From contig NC_013501.1 in NCBI RefSeq assembly GCF_000024845.1, positions 2,770,874 through 2,834,873 of the forward strand: 64,000 nt of DNA, written 5' to 3'. The notes under the pieces were generated by a model that did no database searches, had not been told where the DNA came from, and saw nothing but the letters and a program-made list of their open reading frames with translations. The number at the start of each line of letters is the position of its first letter. Within the stretch, counting starts at the first letter, position 1. Both the position numbers and the translations under genes were made by a program. Source of the stretch: Rhodothermus marinus DSM 4252. GTDB taxonomy: Bacteria; Bacteroidota; Rhodothermia; Rhodothermales; Rhodothermaceae. This document shows, piece by piece, positions 16,289 to 25,571 of the stretch.

Positions 16289-17570
16289 GATCTGGATCGT
16301 TCTGCAGAGCGAATTTCTTCGGCGCGTGCGCACGCGCGCGTTTCTGCTGACCACGCTGCTGGCGCCGATCCTTCTGCTGGCCATAGCGCTGCTACCCGCC
16401 CTGATCGGCTATCTGGGCGGCCGCGACGCCTCGCGCCACCTGGCCGTGGTCGATTCCACCGGCGTGTTGCTGGCGCGCATGCAGGAGCGCGCTCCGGCCA
16501 CGCTGCACCTGGAAGCCGTGACGCTGCCGCCCGACTCGCTGCAGGCGGCCGTTCTGCAGGGACGCTACGACGGGTACCTGATCCTGCCGGCCGCCCTGGT
16601 CGAAGGCGACGTCGCGGCCGAACTCTACGTCGAGAAAAGCCTCGGGCTGAGCTTTCAGAGCCAGGTCGAGCGTCTGATCAACCGGGCCGTGCGGGACGTC
16701 CGGCTCGAGCGCCTGCAGGTGCCGCCCGAACTGGTGGCCGCCCTCCGCGCCGAGGTTCCGCTGCGCCAGTACCGCCTGTCGGAGACCGGCACCGAAGCCG
16801 ACGGCACCGTGTTTTTCTCCATCATCGGCTACCTGATGGGCTTCATCATCTACGGCGCCACGCTGGCCTACGGGAGCCTGGTCATGCAGGGGGTCATCGA
16901 AGAAAAATCCAGCCGCGTGATCGAGCTGATCGTCTCCTCGGTCCGGCCGTTTCAACTCCTGATGGGCAAGGTGCTGGGCATCGGCGCGATGGGCCTTGTG
17001 CAGTTCGTGCTCTGGGGCTTGCTGCTGGTGGCCGGCACCATGGCGGCCGGCCCCATCATCGCCCATTTTCTCGATCCCCAGCAGCTCAACCTGCCGGCCA
17101 ACGCCTCCACCCAGGAGCTGCTGCAGGCGGCCAACATCACGCTGCCGCCCATCGATCCCCTGCTGATCGTCTGGTTCGTGCTGTTCTTCCTGGGCGGCTA
17201 CCTGATGTACTCCAGCCTGTTTGCGGCCGTTGGCTCGGCCGTCGAGCAGCAGCAGGACGCCCAGAGCCTCATGCTGCCGCTCATGCTGCTGATCGTGATT
17301 CCCATTCTGTTCATTACCTACGTCATCGAAAACCCCGGCGCCCCGCTGTCGGTCGGGCTGTCGCTGTTCCCGTTCTTTTCGCCGATCCTGATGATCGTGC
17401 GCATTGCCATCGGCAGTGCGGCGCTGTGGGAGGCCGTGCTGGCCTACCTGCTGCTGGTGGCGGGTTTTCTGGGGGCCATCTGGATCAGCGCCCGCATTTA
17501 CCGCATCGGCATTCTGTCCTACGGCCAGAAGCCCTCGCTGCGCGAGCTGCTGCGGTGGATCCGGGCCTGA
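16281..17570 (+). CDS. ABC-2 type permease (NatB-like)
   Basis: 429 residues with about six hydrophobic spans. TM1 follows MDKIWIVLQSEFLRRVRTRAF; a long periplasmic loop (~50-180) is followed by a membrane block including YLMGFIIYGATLAYGSLVMQG, the EEKSSRVIELIVSSVRP element typical of ABC-2/NatB permeases, and C-terminal spans (LMLPLMLLIVIPILFITYV). The start at 16281 was chosen over 16245 because it restores the usual overlap with the ATPase gene. Together the two genes form an exporter of unknown cargo. Confidence 0.85.
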   Translation: MDKIWIVLQSEFLRRVRTRAFLLTTLLAPILLLAIALLPALIGYLGGRDASRHLAVVDSTGVLLARMQERAPATLHLEAVTLPPDSLQAAVLQGRYDGYLILPAALVEGDVAAELYVEKSLGLSFQSQVERLINRAVRDVRLERLQVPPELVAALRAEVPLRQYRLSETGTEADGTVFFSIIGYLMGFIIYGATLAYGSLVMQGVIEEKSSRVIELIVSSVRPFQLLMGKVLGIGAMGLVQFVLWGLLLVAGTMAAGPIIAHFLDPQQLNLPANASTQELLQAANITLPPIDPLLIVWFVLFFLGGYLMYSSLFAAVGSAVEQQQDAQSLMLPLMLLIVIPILFITYVIENPGAPLSVGLSLFPFFSPILMIVRIAIGSAALWEAVLAYLLLVAGFLGAIWISARIYRIGILSYGQKPSLRELLRWIRA

Positions 17571-17644
17571 CCGGTTCAACGGAACTTAACGATCGGGCCG
17601 TCCTACAACGGAAGGGGCCTTCGCCACCCTTCTCGCTGGCTGCC

Positions 17645-20600
17645 ATGCGGCTCGGATGTCTTGTGGGGTTGCTGCTGTTTGCTTCGGCCATGCCGGCCGC
17701 ACAGGCGCAGTACTTCCGCTTCGGCAAAAACAAAGTCCACTACCGGACGCCCACCTGGTACTACATCCAGTCGCAACACTTCGACATCTACTACTACGAA
17801 GGCGGCTACGAGCTGGCCAGCTTCACGGCCGAAGCCGCCGAAGCCGCCTATCAGGAGCTGGTCGAGCTGTTTCAGTATGAGCTTTCCGGCCGCATTCCCA
17901 TTCTGGTCTATCAGAGCCATCACGATTTCACCGTCACGAACGCGGTCGATCTGCCGGATTACAGCGAGGGCATCGGAGGCGTCACGGAACTGTACAAGAA
18001 CCGGATCGCCGTGCCCTTCATGGGCGACTACCGGGACTACCGCCGGGTGGTTCACCACGAGCTGGTCCATGCCGTACTGAACGACATGTTCTACGGCGGC
18101 TCGCTGCAATCCATTCTCCAGAACAACCTGCAACTGGTGCTGCCGCTCTGGTTCAACGAGGGGCTGGCCGAATACGCCGCGCTGGGCTGGGACACGAACT
18201 CCGATATGTACGTGCGCGAGGCGATCCTGAACGATCATCTTGATCCGATCCCCTACCTGTCGGGCTACTTTGCCTACCGGGGCGGCCAGAGCGTCTGGGA
18301 CTACATCGCCGAGCAGTACGGCCGTGAAAAGATTGCCGAGATCCTCCAGCGCGTGCGCCTGACGCACTCGGTGGAGGCCGGCATCCGACAGGCGACGGGC
18401 CTCTCGCTGCGCGAACTCTCGGAGCGCTGGCACAAGGCGCTGCGCGAGATCTACTATCCGGAACTGACCGCCCGCGAGCAGCTCGACGACATCGGCCGAC
18501 CGCTGCTCACGGCCCGCAACGCGGGCTACTACAACACGAGTCCGGCCCTCTCGCCTCAGGGCGACCGCATCGCCTTCATCACGACGCGCAACGGCCTGTT
18601 CGACGTGTACCTGGCCAGCGCCAACGACGGCAAGATCCTGCGCCGGCTGGTGGCGGGCCAGACCAGCCCCGACTTCGAAAGCCTGCGCATTCTGACGCCC
18701 GGCCTGACCTGGAGCCCGGACGGCCGCTTTCTGGCCCTGGCCGTCAAGAGCGGTCCCACCGATGCCATCGCGGTGATCAACGTCGAGACCGGCGCGCACG
18801 TGCGCTACCGCATCCCGGACGTCGAGCAGATCCTGTCGCTGGCCTGGAGTCCGGACGGCCGCCGGATCGCCTTCGCCGGAACGCAACGGGCTCAGAGCGA
18901 CATCTACGTGCTGGACCTGCGCACCGGCGAGACGATCAACTACACGAACGACGCCTTCAGCGACCACGAACCCGCCTGGCGCCCCGACGGTCGGGCGCTC
19001 GTGTTTCACAGCGACCGGGGACCCTACGTGGAGCCCGGCCGCTATCAGGCCGGTCAGTTCGATCTGACCGCCCGGCTCTCGCGCGGCTACGACCTCTACC
19101 TGCTGCACCTCGACCCGGTGCGCATCGAGCGGCTGACGACCACCGAGCCCTGGGACGACCGGAGCGGACGCTTCGGCAGCGACCCGGATCGACTGCTGTT
19201 CATCTCGGACCGCAACGGCATTCCGAACCTGTACGAAAAAGACCTGCGCACCGGCGCCGAGCGGCCGTTGACCGACGTGGTCATGGGCATCCAGCAGGTC
19301 TCGCTCTCAGCCGACGGCCACAGGGCCGCCGTGGTCAGCCTGCGCGAGGGCGTTCCTTCGATCTACCTCATCAAGAATCCCTTCGAGCGCCACCTGGCAT
19401 CCGATACGCTGGCGCCGACCGTCTGGGCCCAGCGGCGCCTGCGCCAGGTGCCCCGGCCGGCCCCGGCGCTGGCGCTGGCCTCCGAAGCGCTGCGCCAGCG
19501 CAATCCCTTCCTGCGCGACGCCAGCTACACGACGCCGCCTGCTGGCCCGCTGCTGGCCGCCTCCGAGCCGGCCGGCAGCAACGGCACCAACGGCCATGGC
19601 GAGGCGCCCGACTCCACACGCTACGGCACGCTCCGCGTGGACTTCCGCAACTACGTGTTCAGCTCGGCCTTCGACGAGGCGCGTCCGCCCCGGGCCACAC
19701 CTTCCTACTACAATGCGGATCCCTTCGCACCAAAAGACAACGTGGACGAAAGCGGCCGCTACCGTCCCCGGCGGTACCGCCTCTACTTCACGCCCGATCT
19801 GGTCTATGGCGCTGCCGGCTACGACATGCTCTATGGCGTGCAGAGCGTCACCCAGATGATGTTCAGCGACATGCTGGGCAACCACCGCATCTGGGCCGCC
19901 ACAAACCTGCTCGTGGACCTGCGTAACTCCGATTACCTCATCGCCTACAGCTACCTGCCGCGCCGCACCGACTGGACGGTGGCCGTCTACCACGTGGCCC
20001 GCCTGCTGCCGGACTACGCGCTGCGCACGCTCTACCGCTACCGGCACTACGGGTTGAACCTCAGCGCCAGCTACCCGCTCAACAAATTCGAGCGCTTCGA
20101 CCTCGGCCTGGCCTACATGGGCGTCAACCAGACCGACATCGGCAACCTGGCGCGGCCCCCGGTCACGCGCACGCTCTTCTATCCGTCCCTCACCTACACG
20201 CGCGACGTGAGCGTGCCGGGACTGCTGGCACCCATCGGCGGCCATCGGCTGGCCCTGCAGCTCTCCGGAAGCCCCGGCAACCTGCTCTACGGCCGCCAGA
20301 TCCGCTTCGTGACGCTGCTGGCCGACGCGCGCACCTACACTTCGTTCGGCCGCGGACTCTACAGTTTCGCCTTCCGACTGGCCGGCGGCGCTTCGTTCGG
20401 ACCGAATCCCCAGCTCTTCTACTCGGCCGGGGTGGAAAACTGGATCAACCGTCGCTTCGACAGCTTCCCGATCGAAGACCTGACCGACTTCGTCTTTGCC
20501 ACGCCAGTCCTTCCGCTGCGCGCCACCGACATCAACACGCTCAAAGGCCCCTACTTCGGCCTGTTCAATGCCGAATTCCGCTTTCCGCTTGTAGCCGCCC

Positions 20601-20881
20601 TGCTGCCGGGTCCGCTCCCCCTCCTCCCGCTTTACAACCTGCAGGGCACGGCCTTTCTGGACGCGGGGGCCGTGTGGGGAAGCCCCTCGAACCGCCGCCT
20701 GAACCTCTTCCGGCGCGACGAACACGGCCGCCAGGTGCTCGACGACCTGCGCGTGGCCGGTGGCCTGGGGCTGCGCACCATCCTCCTCGGCTTTCCGTTC
20801 CGCTTCGACTTCGCCTGGCCCTTCGACGGCCGCCGCTTCCTCCACCGACGGTTCTATTTCTCGGTAGGTCTTGATTTTTGA
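17645..20881 (+). CDS. Secreted HExxH peptidase-like / TolB-type propeller / outer-membrane barrel fusion
   Basis: 1078 residues. Signal peptide (LLFASAMPAAQAQ). Residues ~40-270 form a gluzincin-like region: H138-E-L-V-H142 in VVHHELVHAV, and a downstream WFNEGLAEYAA whose E172 is the expected third zinc ligand. Residues ~370-660 carry PD40/TolB-like blades (LSPQGDRIAFIT, WSPDGRFLALAV, WSPDGRRIAFAG, WRPDGRALVFHS). From ~760 to the end the sequence is aromatic beta-strands finishing RRFYFSVGLDF, terminal Phe, as in outer-membrane barrels. Inferred: a protease-like domain displayed on its own barrel. An upstream extension of the frame to 17426 overlaps the permease and is not credible as coding. 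Substrate unknown. Confidence 0.8.
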   Translation: MRLGCLVGLLLFASAMPAAQAQYFRFGKNKVHYRTPTWYYIQSQHFDIYYYEGGYELASFTAEAAEAAYQELVELFQYELSGRIPILVYQSHHDFTVTNAVDLPDYSEGIGGVTELYKNRIAVPFMGDYRDYRRVVHHELVHAVLNDMFYGGSLQSILQNNLQLVLPLWFNEGLAEYAALGWDTNSDMYVREAILNDHLDPIPYLSGYFAYRGGQSVWDYIAEQYGREKIAEILQRVRLTHSVEAGIRQATGLSLRELSERWHKALREIYYPELTAREQLDDIGRPLLTARNAGYYNTSPALSPQGDRIAFITTRNGLFDVYLASANDGKILRRLVAGQTSPDFESLRILTPGLTWSPDGRFLALAVKSGPTDAIAVINVETGAHVRYRIPDVEQILSLAWSPDGRRIAFAGTQRAQSDIYVLDLRTGETINYTNDAFSDHEPAWRPDGRALVFHSDRGPYVEPGRYQAGQFDLTARLSRGYDLYLLHLDPVRIERLTTTEPWDDRSGRFGSDPDRLLFISDRNGIPNLYEKDLRTGAERPLTDVVMGIQQVSLSADGHRAAVVSLREGVPSIYLIKNPFERHLASDTLAPTVWAQRRLRQVPRPAPALALASEALRQRNPFLRDASYTTPPAGPLLAASEPAGSNGTNGHGEAPDSTRYGTLRVDFRNYVFSSAFDEARPPRATPSYYNADPFAPKDNVDESGRYRPRRYRLYFTPDLVYGAAGYDMLYGVQSVTQMMFSDMLGNHRIWAATNLLVDLRNSDYLIAYSYLPRRTDWTVAVYHVARLLPDYALRTLYRYRHYGLNLSASYPLNKFERFDLGLAYMGVNQTDIGNLARPPVTRTLFYPSLTYTRDVSVPGLLAPIGGHRLALQLSGSPGNLLYGRQIRFVTLLADARTYTSFGRGLYSFAFRLAGGASFGPNPQLFYSAGVENWINRRFDSFPIEDLTDFVFATPVLPLRATDINTLKGPYFGLFNAEFRFPLVAALLPGPLPLLPLYNLQGTAFLDAGAVWGSPSNRRLNLFRRDEHGRQVLDDLRVAGGLGLRTILLGFPFRFDFAWPFDGRRFLHRRFYFSVGLDF

Positions 20882-20927
20882 GACGGAACCCGGGATAAAT
20901 CCCCCGATTTAAAGGGGGCTGCAAGCG

Positions 20928-20955
20928 GCCGACCGGAACGGTCGGCGGTTTTTTT
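20928..20955 (+). terminator. Rho-independent terminator after the peptidase/barrel gene
   Basis: GCCGACCG (20928-20935) pairs with CGGTCGGC (20939-20946) around a GAA loop; GG and seven T follow (20949-20955). It separates the fusion gene from tig, whose start is 32 nt downstream. Confidence 0.85.
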
Positions 20956-20987
20956 AAGCGATCCCGGTAGCGCAATCCTGTCACAGC

Positions 20988-22340
20988 ATGCAAACCGAAA
21001 TCAAAGAAATCAGCTCGGTCGAGTACGAACTGAGGCTGCACGTTCCCGCCGAAGAACTGCAACCCGAACTGGATCGCCTGCTGCGCCAGATCCGCGCTCA
21101 CGTTCAGCTCAAGGGGTTCCGTCCCGGTAAGGCGCCGCTGTCGCTGGTGAAAAAGCTTTACGGCGACGAGGTAGCCCTGGAGCTGGCCGAGCGCAAAATC
21201 CGCGAGGCGCTCGAGCAGGCCGTGCTCGAACCCGGCACCTACAGGGTGATCGGCCGGCCCCGCGTGCTGCGCCTCGACTACAAACCGGACGCAGACCTGC
21301 ACGCGGTGCTGCGCTTCGGCGTGCGGCCCGAATTCGAGCTGAAGCCGCTCGATCAGGAAACCATTCCGCACCTGGTCCACCAGGTCACCGACGAAGAAGT
21401 CGAGGAAGCGATCAAACGCCTTCAGAAAGAAGAAGCCGAACTGGTCGATCTTCCGGCCGATACGCCGCTGGGCGCCGAGGATTACGCCGTTGTCGATCTG
21501 CAGCGGCTCGACGAGGCGACGGGCGCGCCCATCATCGGCGAAAAGGAAGAAGGCGTCTCGTTCTTCCTCGACGATCCGCGGCTGCGCGAGGAGCTGCGCC
21601 AGGCATTGCTGGGCAAAAAAGCGGGCGAGACGGTACGTGTCGATCTGCCGCACGGCGACGAAGAAACCGGCGAGCCGGCCCACGCGCACCGCTACGAGGT
21701 GCGCGTGCGGGAGACCAAGCGGCGTGAACTGCCCGCCCTCGACGCCGAGTTCATCCAGAAGATCTCGCACGGACAGGTCTCCGACGAAGCCGGCCTGCGC
21801 GAACTGGTCCGCAAAGAGTTGCAGGCCCGATGGGATCAGGAATCCCGCGAGCTGCTGGAACAGGAGATCATGCACCGGCTGCTGACGCTGCACCCGATTC
21901 CGGTGCCGGAATCCGCAGTGGAGATGGTGCTGGACGAATTCGTCGAGGACGTGCGTCAGCGCAACAACGGCCGGCTTCCTGAAGGTTTCGACGAGACGGC
22001 CTTTCGTCATGCCAACCGAGCCCTGGCCGAGCAGCAGGCCCGCTGGACGTTCATCTTCGACAAAGTGGTCGAGACTTTTGGCATCGAGGTCACCGAAGCG
22101 GACATTCAGGCCTTCTTCGAGAAGCAGGCCGATCCCGAAAGCGGGCTGAGCGCCGAGCAGTTGCGTCAGTTTTACGAGTCGGTGCCGGGTCTGATCGATC
22201 AGGTGCGCAGCCGCCTGCTGCACCAGAAGGTGTTCGACACGCTGGCCGAGCGGTTCAAGCTGGAAGACCTGGACCGGGAGGCGTACATCGAGCGCCTGAA
22301 GGCGCAGCGGGAAAGCGCTGAGGCCCGGAACCCTGAGTGA
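20988..22340 (+). CDS. tig: Trigger factor, ribosome-associated chaperone and prolyl isomerase
   Basis: 450 residues. The N-terminal ribosome-binding domain shows the [16 protein letters not shown] signature (GFRxGKxP) at ~44-59. A central FKBP-like region (~150-245, including [31 protein letters not shown]) and a long helical C-terminal chaperone arm rich in E/R/Q follow. It captures nascent chains at the ribosome exit. It is followed 55 bp later by clpP, the conserved tig-clpP order; no clpX is in the window. Translation ends with an E/R-rich tail. Confidence 0.95.
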   Translation: MQTEIKEISSVEYELRLHVPAEELQPELDRLLRQIRAHVQLKGFRPGKAPLSLVKKLYGDEVALELAERKIREALEQAVLEPGTYRVIGRPRVLRLDYKPDADLHAVLRFGVRPEFELKPLDQETIPHLVHQVTDEEVEEAIKRLQKEEAELVDLPADTPLGAEDYAVVDLQRLDEATGAPIIGEKEEGVSFFLDDPRLREELRQALLGKKAGETVRVDLPHGDEETGEPAHAHRYEVRVRETKRRELPALDAEFIQKISHGQVSDEAGLRELVRKELQARWDQESRELLEQEIMHRLLTLHPIPVPESAVEMVLDEFVEDVRQRNNGRLPEGFDETAFRHANRALAEQQARWTFIFDKVVETFGIEVTEADIQAFFEKQADPESGLSAEQLRQFYESVPGLIDQVRSRLLHQKVFDTLAERFKLEDLDREAYIERLKAQRESAEARNPE

Positions 22341-22395
22341 AGCGTTCGGTAGGACCGAATGCCTGTCCAACGTCCGCAAACCTGACCCGACAGCA

Positions 22396-23154
22396 ATGTC
22401 CGACCGTAAGCTTGTAGAGGATTTTCTGAAGTTCTCGCGGAGCCTGACGCTCCCCTCCGGGATCTACAGCGGGCCGTTCCAGCAGTATCCGGTCGGCGCG
22501 CTGGTTCCCATCGTGATCGAGCAGACCACGCGCGGGGAGCGTGCCTACGACATCTTCAGCCGCCTGCTCAAGGAGCGGATCGTGATCATCGGCACGCCGA
22601 TCAACGACCAGATCGCCAACCTGGTCGTGGCCCAGCTGCTCTGGCTGGCCAGCGAGGACTCGGAGCGTGACATCAACATCTACATCAACTCGCCGGGCGG
22701 CTCCATCGACAGCGGCCTGGCCGTCTACGACACGATGCAGTACGTGGCCCCGCCGGTGGCCACGATCTGCGTGGGGCTGGCCGCCTCGATGGGCGCCGTG
22801 CTGCTGGCGGCCGGTGTCAAGGGCAAGCGGGCGGCTCTGCCCAACTCCCGCATCATGATCCACCAGCCCTGGATGAGCGGCGTGCAGGGCCAGGCGACCG
22901 ACATTGAGATTCACGCCCGCGAGATCCTCAAGATGCGGGAACGGCTGAACGAGATCCTGGCCTACCACACGGGCCAGCCCAAGGAGCGGATCGCCCAGGA
23001 TGTCGATCGCGACTTCTGGCTCAGCGCTCAGGAAGCCAAAGAGTACGGCCTGGTCGACAACGTGCTCACGCCACGACGCGGCTTCTTCCCGTCGCCGGAC
23101 GGCCAGGCTTCGAGCGACAAGGACAGAGGAAAAGACAAAGACAAGGACGCGTAG
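22396..23154 (+). CDS. clpP: ATP-dependent Clp protease proteolytic subunit
   Basis: 252 residues, longer than the ~200 usual, through an N-terminal extension of ~30 residues and a charged C-terminal tail ([12 protein letters not shown]). Serine protease triad visible: S131 in [15 protein letters not shown]156 in MIHQPWMSG, and D206 in [13 protein letters not shown]. Forms a tetradecameric chamber fed by ClpX or ClpA/C ATPases. A strong terminator follows the stop by 26 nt. The lysine/aspartate tail is low-complexity and probably disordered. Confidence 0.95.
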   Translation: MSDRKLVEDFLKFSRSLTLPSGIYSGPFQQYPVGALVPIVIEQTTRGERAYDIFSRLLKERIVIIGTPINDQIANLVVAQLLWLASEDSERDINIYINSPGGSIDSGLAVYDTMQYVAPPVATICVGLAASMGAVLLAAGVKGKRAALPNSRIMIHQPWMSGVQGQATDIEIHAREILKMRERLNEILAYHTGQPKERIAQDVDRDFWLSAQEAKEYGLVDNVLTPRRGFFPSPDGQASSDKDRGKDKDKDA

Positions 23155-23169
23155 GCTTCGCCTCCTTCG

Positions 23170-25113
23170 TCATGGCCACGACGGCCTGCTCTCCGGAGCA
23201 GGCCGTTCTTTTTTCAGGCCCCGGGTTCCGTGCAGCACCTGGTGCAACACGGCCGCCAGTTTTTCGGCCGTGTAGGGCTTGTGCAGAAAGGCATGAGCAC
23301 CGGCCTGCCGGGCCGCCTCGGCCCGGCCGCCGTGCAGTCCGCTGGAAGCCACGACGGGCACGTCCGGCCGGCGCTCCCGGATCGCCCGGATCAAAGTCAG
23401 CCCGTCCATCTCGGGCATCACCAGGTCGGTGATGACCGCGCGGATCTCCGAAGCGTGCGCTTCCAGTTGTTCGAGCGCCTCCCGACCCTGCGTGGCCGTG
23501 TAAACGCGGTACCCCAGCTGCTCCAGCGCCTCGCGGGCGGCCTCCAGCACGAACGGCTCGTCGTCGACGAGCAGCACCCCCTCGCCGGCCCCCCGGTAGG
23601 TCGGCACCGCGACCTCGGCCTCCGCCGCGCGGGCCTCGGGCGCGGCCGGCAGGTACACCCGGAACGTCGAGCCTCGGCCCGGCTCGCTGTAGACGTTGAC
23701 GAAGCCGCCGTGGCTGCGCACGATGCTGTACACGGTCGACAGCCCCAGGCCGGAGCCCTTGCCAACCGGCTTGGTCGTGAAGAACGGCTCGAAGATCTTG
23801 TCGAGAATATCGTGCGGGATGCCCACGCCCGTATCGCTGACCGTCAGGCAGACGTACGGCCCCGGCCGCGCCTCCAGCACGCGCCGGGCGTAATGTGGGT
23901 CCACCTCGACGTTCTCGGCGGCCAGCAGCAACCGGCCGCCCTCGGGCATGGCGTCGCGGGCGTTGACGCACAGGTTCATCAGCACCTGCTGGAGCTGCGT
24001 GGCGTCGCCCTGCACGGGCCAGAGCGCGTCGTCCAGCCGCGTTTCGATGCGGATCGTGCTGGGGAAAGTCTCGCGGAGCAGGTGAGCCACTTCCTGCACG
24101 ATCGTGCGCACGTCGAGGGGGACGCGCTCGCCCTCCATGCCCCGGGCGAAGGCCAGCACCTGGCGCACCAGGTCGGCGCCGCGTTCGGCGCTGCGCTGGA
24201 TCATACCCAGCGCCCGCGCCCGCTTTTCGGGATCGAGCGTGTCCTGCGCGAGCATGCGCACGCCCAGCAGGATGGGCACGAACAGGTTGTTCAGGTCGTG
24301 CGCCATGCCGCTGACCAGACGCCCGATGCTCTCCATGCGCTGCGCCCGGAGGAATTGCTGCTCGAGCTGGCGGCGCTCCGTCACGTCGGTACCGATGATC
24401 AGCACCGAACGCGGCCGGCCGTAGGCGTCGCGCACCAGCGTCCATCGGCTCTCCAGCAGGCGATCCTCACCGTTGTGCCGGTGCACGCGCAGCTCACCGT
24501 TCCAGACGCCGTCGGTCTGCACCGCCTGCATGGCTTCCTGTAGCAGCGCGGCATCGATGCCGTCCAATACCTCCGGCACCGGCCGCCCCTGCACCACGGC
24601 GGCGGATTTGCCGGTAAGCTGCTCGGCGCTGCGGTTCCAGTAGATGACGTGTCCGTCCAGGTCGACGGCCATGATCACGTCCCGGGCGGCGTCCAGCAAC
24701 GCGGCCTGCTCGCGGATGCGCTCCTCGGCCCGGTGGCGCTCGACGGCATAGCGGATCGAGCGTTCCAGTTGCTGCGCGTCGATCTGTCCCTTGATCAGGT
24801 AGTCCCAGGCGCCGGCCGCCATCGCTTCGAGGTCCACCTGCAGGTCGCCCTGGCCGGTCAGCAGAATCACCGGAAGGGTGAGTCCTTCGCTGCGGATCGT
24901 GCGGAGCAGCGACAGCCCGTCGTGCGCTCCCAGCCGGTAATCCACCAGACACACGTCGAAGGGGCGCTCTCGGAGCGCCGCCAGCCCGTCTTCGTAGCTG
25001 GCCCGCCAGTGCAGCGTGCATTGAATGGTCGTAGCCCGGCTCAGCAGGCGACGTACGATGTGGTAGTCGTCCTCGTCGTCCTCGACCAGCAGGATGTCCA
25101 GCGGCGTCGCCAT
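23170..25113 (-). CDS. Hybrid sensor kinase: receiver-PAS-HisKA-HATPase-receiver
   Basis: 647 residues, no signal or membrane segment. Domains in order: REC (~5-120, VEDDEDDY and [12 protein letters not shown]), PAS (~135-255), HisKA ([14 protein letters not shown], phospho-His in AHDLNN), HATPase (~385-500, [27 protein letters not shown]) and a C-terminal REC (~515-630, [32 protein letters not shown]). A receiver at both ends suggests a phosphorelay node that takes input from another kinase. It follows the stand-alone receiver gene by 2 nt. Its 3' codons double as the clpP terminator. Confidence 0.92.
   Translation of the reverse strand: MATPLDILLVEDDEDDYHIVRRLLSRATTIQCTLHWRASYEDGLAALRERPFDVCLVDYRLGAHDGLSLLRTIRSEGLTLPVILLTGQGDLQVDLEAMAAGAWDYLIKGQIDAQQLERSIRYAVERHRAEERIREQAALLDAARDVIMAVDLDGHVIYWNRSAEQLTGKSAAVVQGRPVPEVLDGIDAALLQEAMQAVQTDGVWNGELRVHRHNGEDRLLESRWTLVRDAYGRPRSVLIIGTDVTERRQLEQQFLRAQRMESIGRLVSGMAHDLNNLFVPILLGVRMLAQDTLDPEKRARALGMIQRSAERGADLVRQVLAFARGMEGERVPLDVRTIVQEVAHLLRETFPSTIRIETRLDDALWPVQGDATQLQQVLMNLCVNARDAMPEGGRLLLAAENVEVDPHYARRVLEARPGPYVCLTVSDTGVGIPHDILDKIFEPFFTTKPVGKGSGLGLSTVYSIVRSHGGFVNVYSEPGRGSTFRVYLPAAPEARAAEAEVAVPTYRGAGEGVLLVDDEPFVLEAAREALEQLGYRVYTATQGREALEQLEAHASEIRAVITDLVMPEMDGLTLIRAIRERRPDVPVVASSGLHGGRAEAARQAGAHAFLHKPYTAEKLAAVLHQVLHGTRGLKKERPAPESRPSWP
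23181..23214 (+). terminator. Rho-independent terminator of tig-clpP
   Basis: ACGGCCTGCTC (23181-23191) pairs with GAGCAGGCCGT (23196-23206) around TCCG, followed by TTCTTTTTT. The whole structure lies inside the last codons of the convergent hybrid kinase gene (stop at 23170). Confidence 0.92.
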
Positions 25114-25115
25114 GG

Positions 25116-25571
25116 TCAGGCCTCGTCCACGGAAGGAAGCCGCACGATCTCGAACCAGAAGTCGCCCAGCACCTGGAGTGCGCGCGCCAGTTCCTCGAAG
25201 GTGACCGGCTTCGTGATGAAGGCGTTGACGCCCAGGTCGTAGCTGCGCAGGATGTCGGCCTCGGCGTTCGAGGTGGTCAGCACGACCACGGGGATCCGGC
25301 GGAGCACCGGATCGGATTTGATCTCCTGGAGGGCTTCCCGGCCGTCCTTACGGGGCATGTTCAGGTCCAGCAGGATCAGCCCCGGCCGCGGTGAGCGCTG
25401 CGGATCGGCATAGGGCCCCCGCCGGTGGAGGTAATCCATCAGCTCCTCGCCGTCCTCCACCGTGTAGATCTCGTTGCGGAGGCGGCTGCGTTTGAGCGCC
25501 CGGATCGTCAGCAGCCGATCGTCGGGATCGTCGTCGGCCAGCAGAATGACAACGGGTTCGGGGTTGTTCAT
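25116..25571 (-). CDS. Stand-alone response regulator receiver (Rcp1-like)
   Basis: 151 residues, a single REC domain with no output. Acidic pocket in LLADDDPDDR, phospho-acceptor Asp in LILLDLNMPRKDG, conserved Thr in VVVLTTSN and Lys in FITKPVTFEE. The DDDPDD...L.RAL and LHRRGPY insert are typical of Rcp1/phytochrome-associated regulators. Its ATG overlaps the stop of the upstream kinase by 4 nt and it ends 2 nt before the hybrid kinase, so it probably shuttles phosphate between the two. Confidence 0.92.
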   Translation of the reverse strand: MNNPEPVVILLADDDPDDRLLTIRALKRSRLRNEIYTVEDGEELMDYLHRRGPYADPQRSPRPGLILLDLNMPRKDGREALQEIKSDPVLRRIPVVVLTTSNAEADILRSYDLGVNAFITKPVTFEELARALQVLGDFWFEIVRLPSVDEA

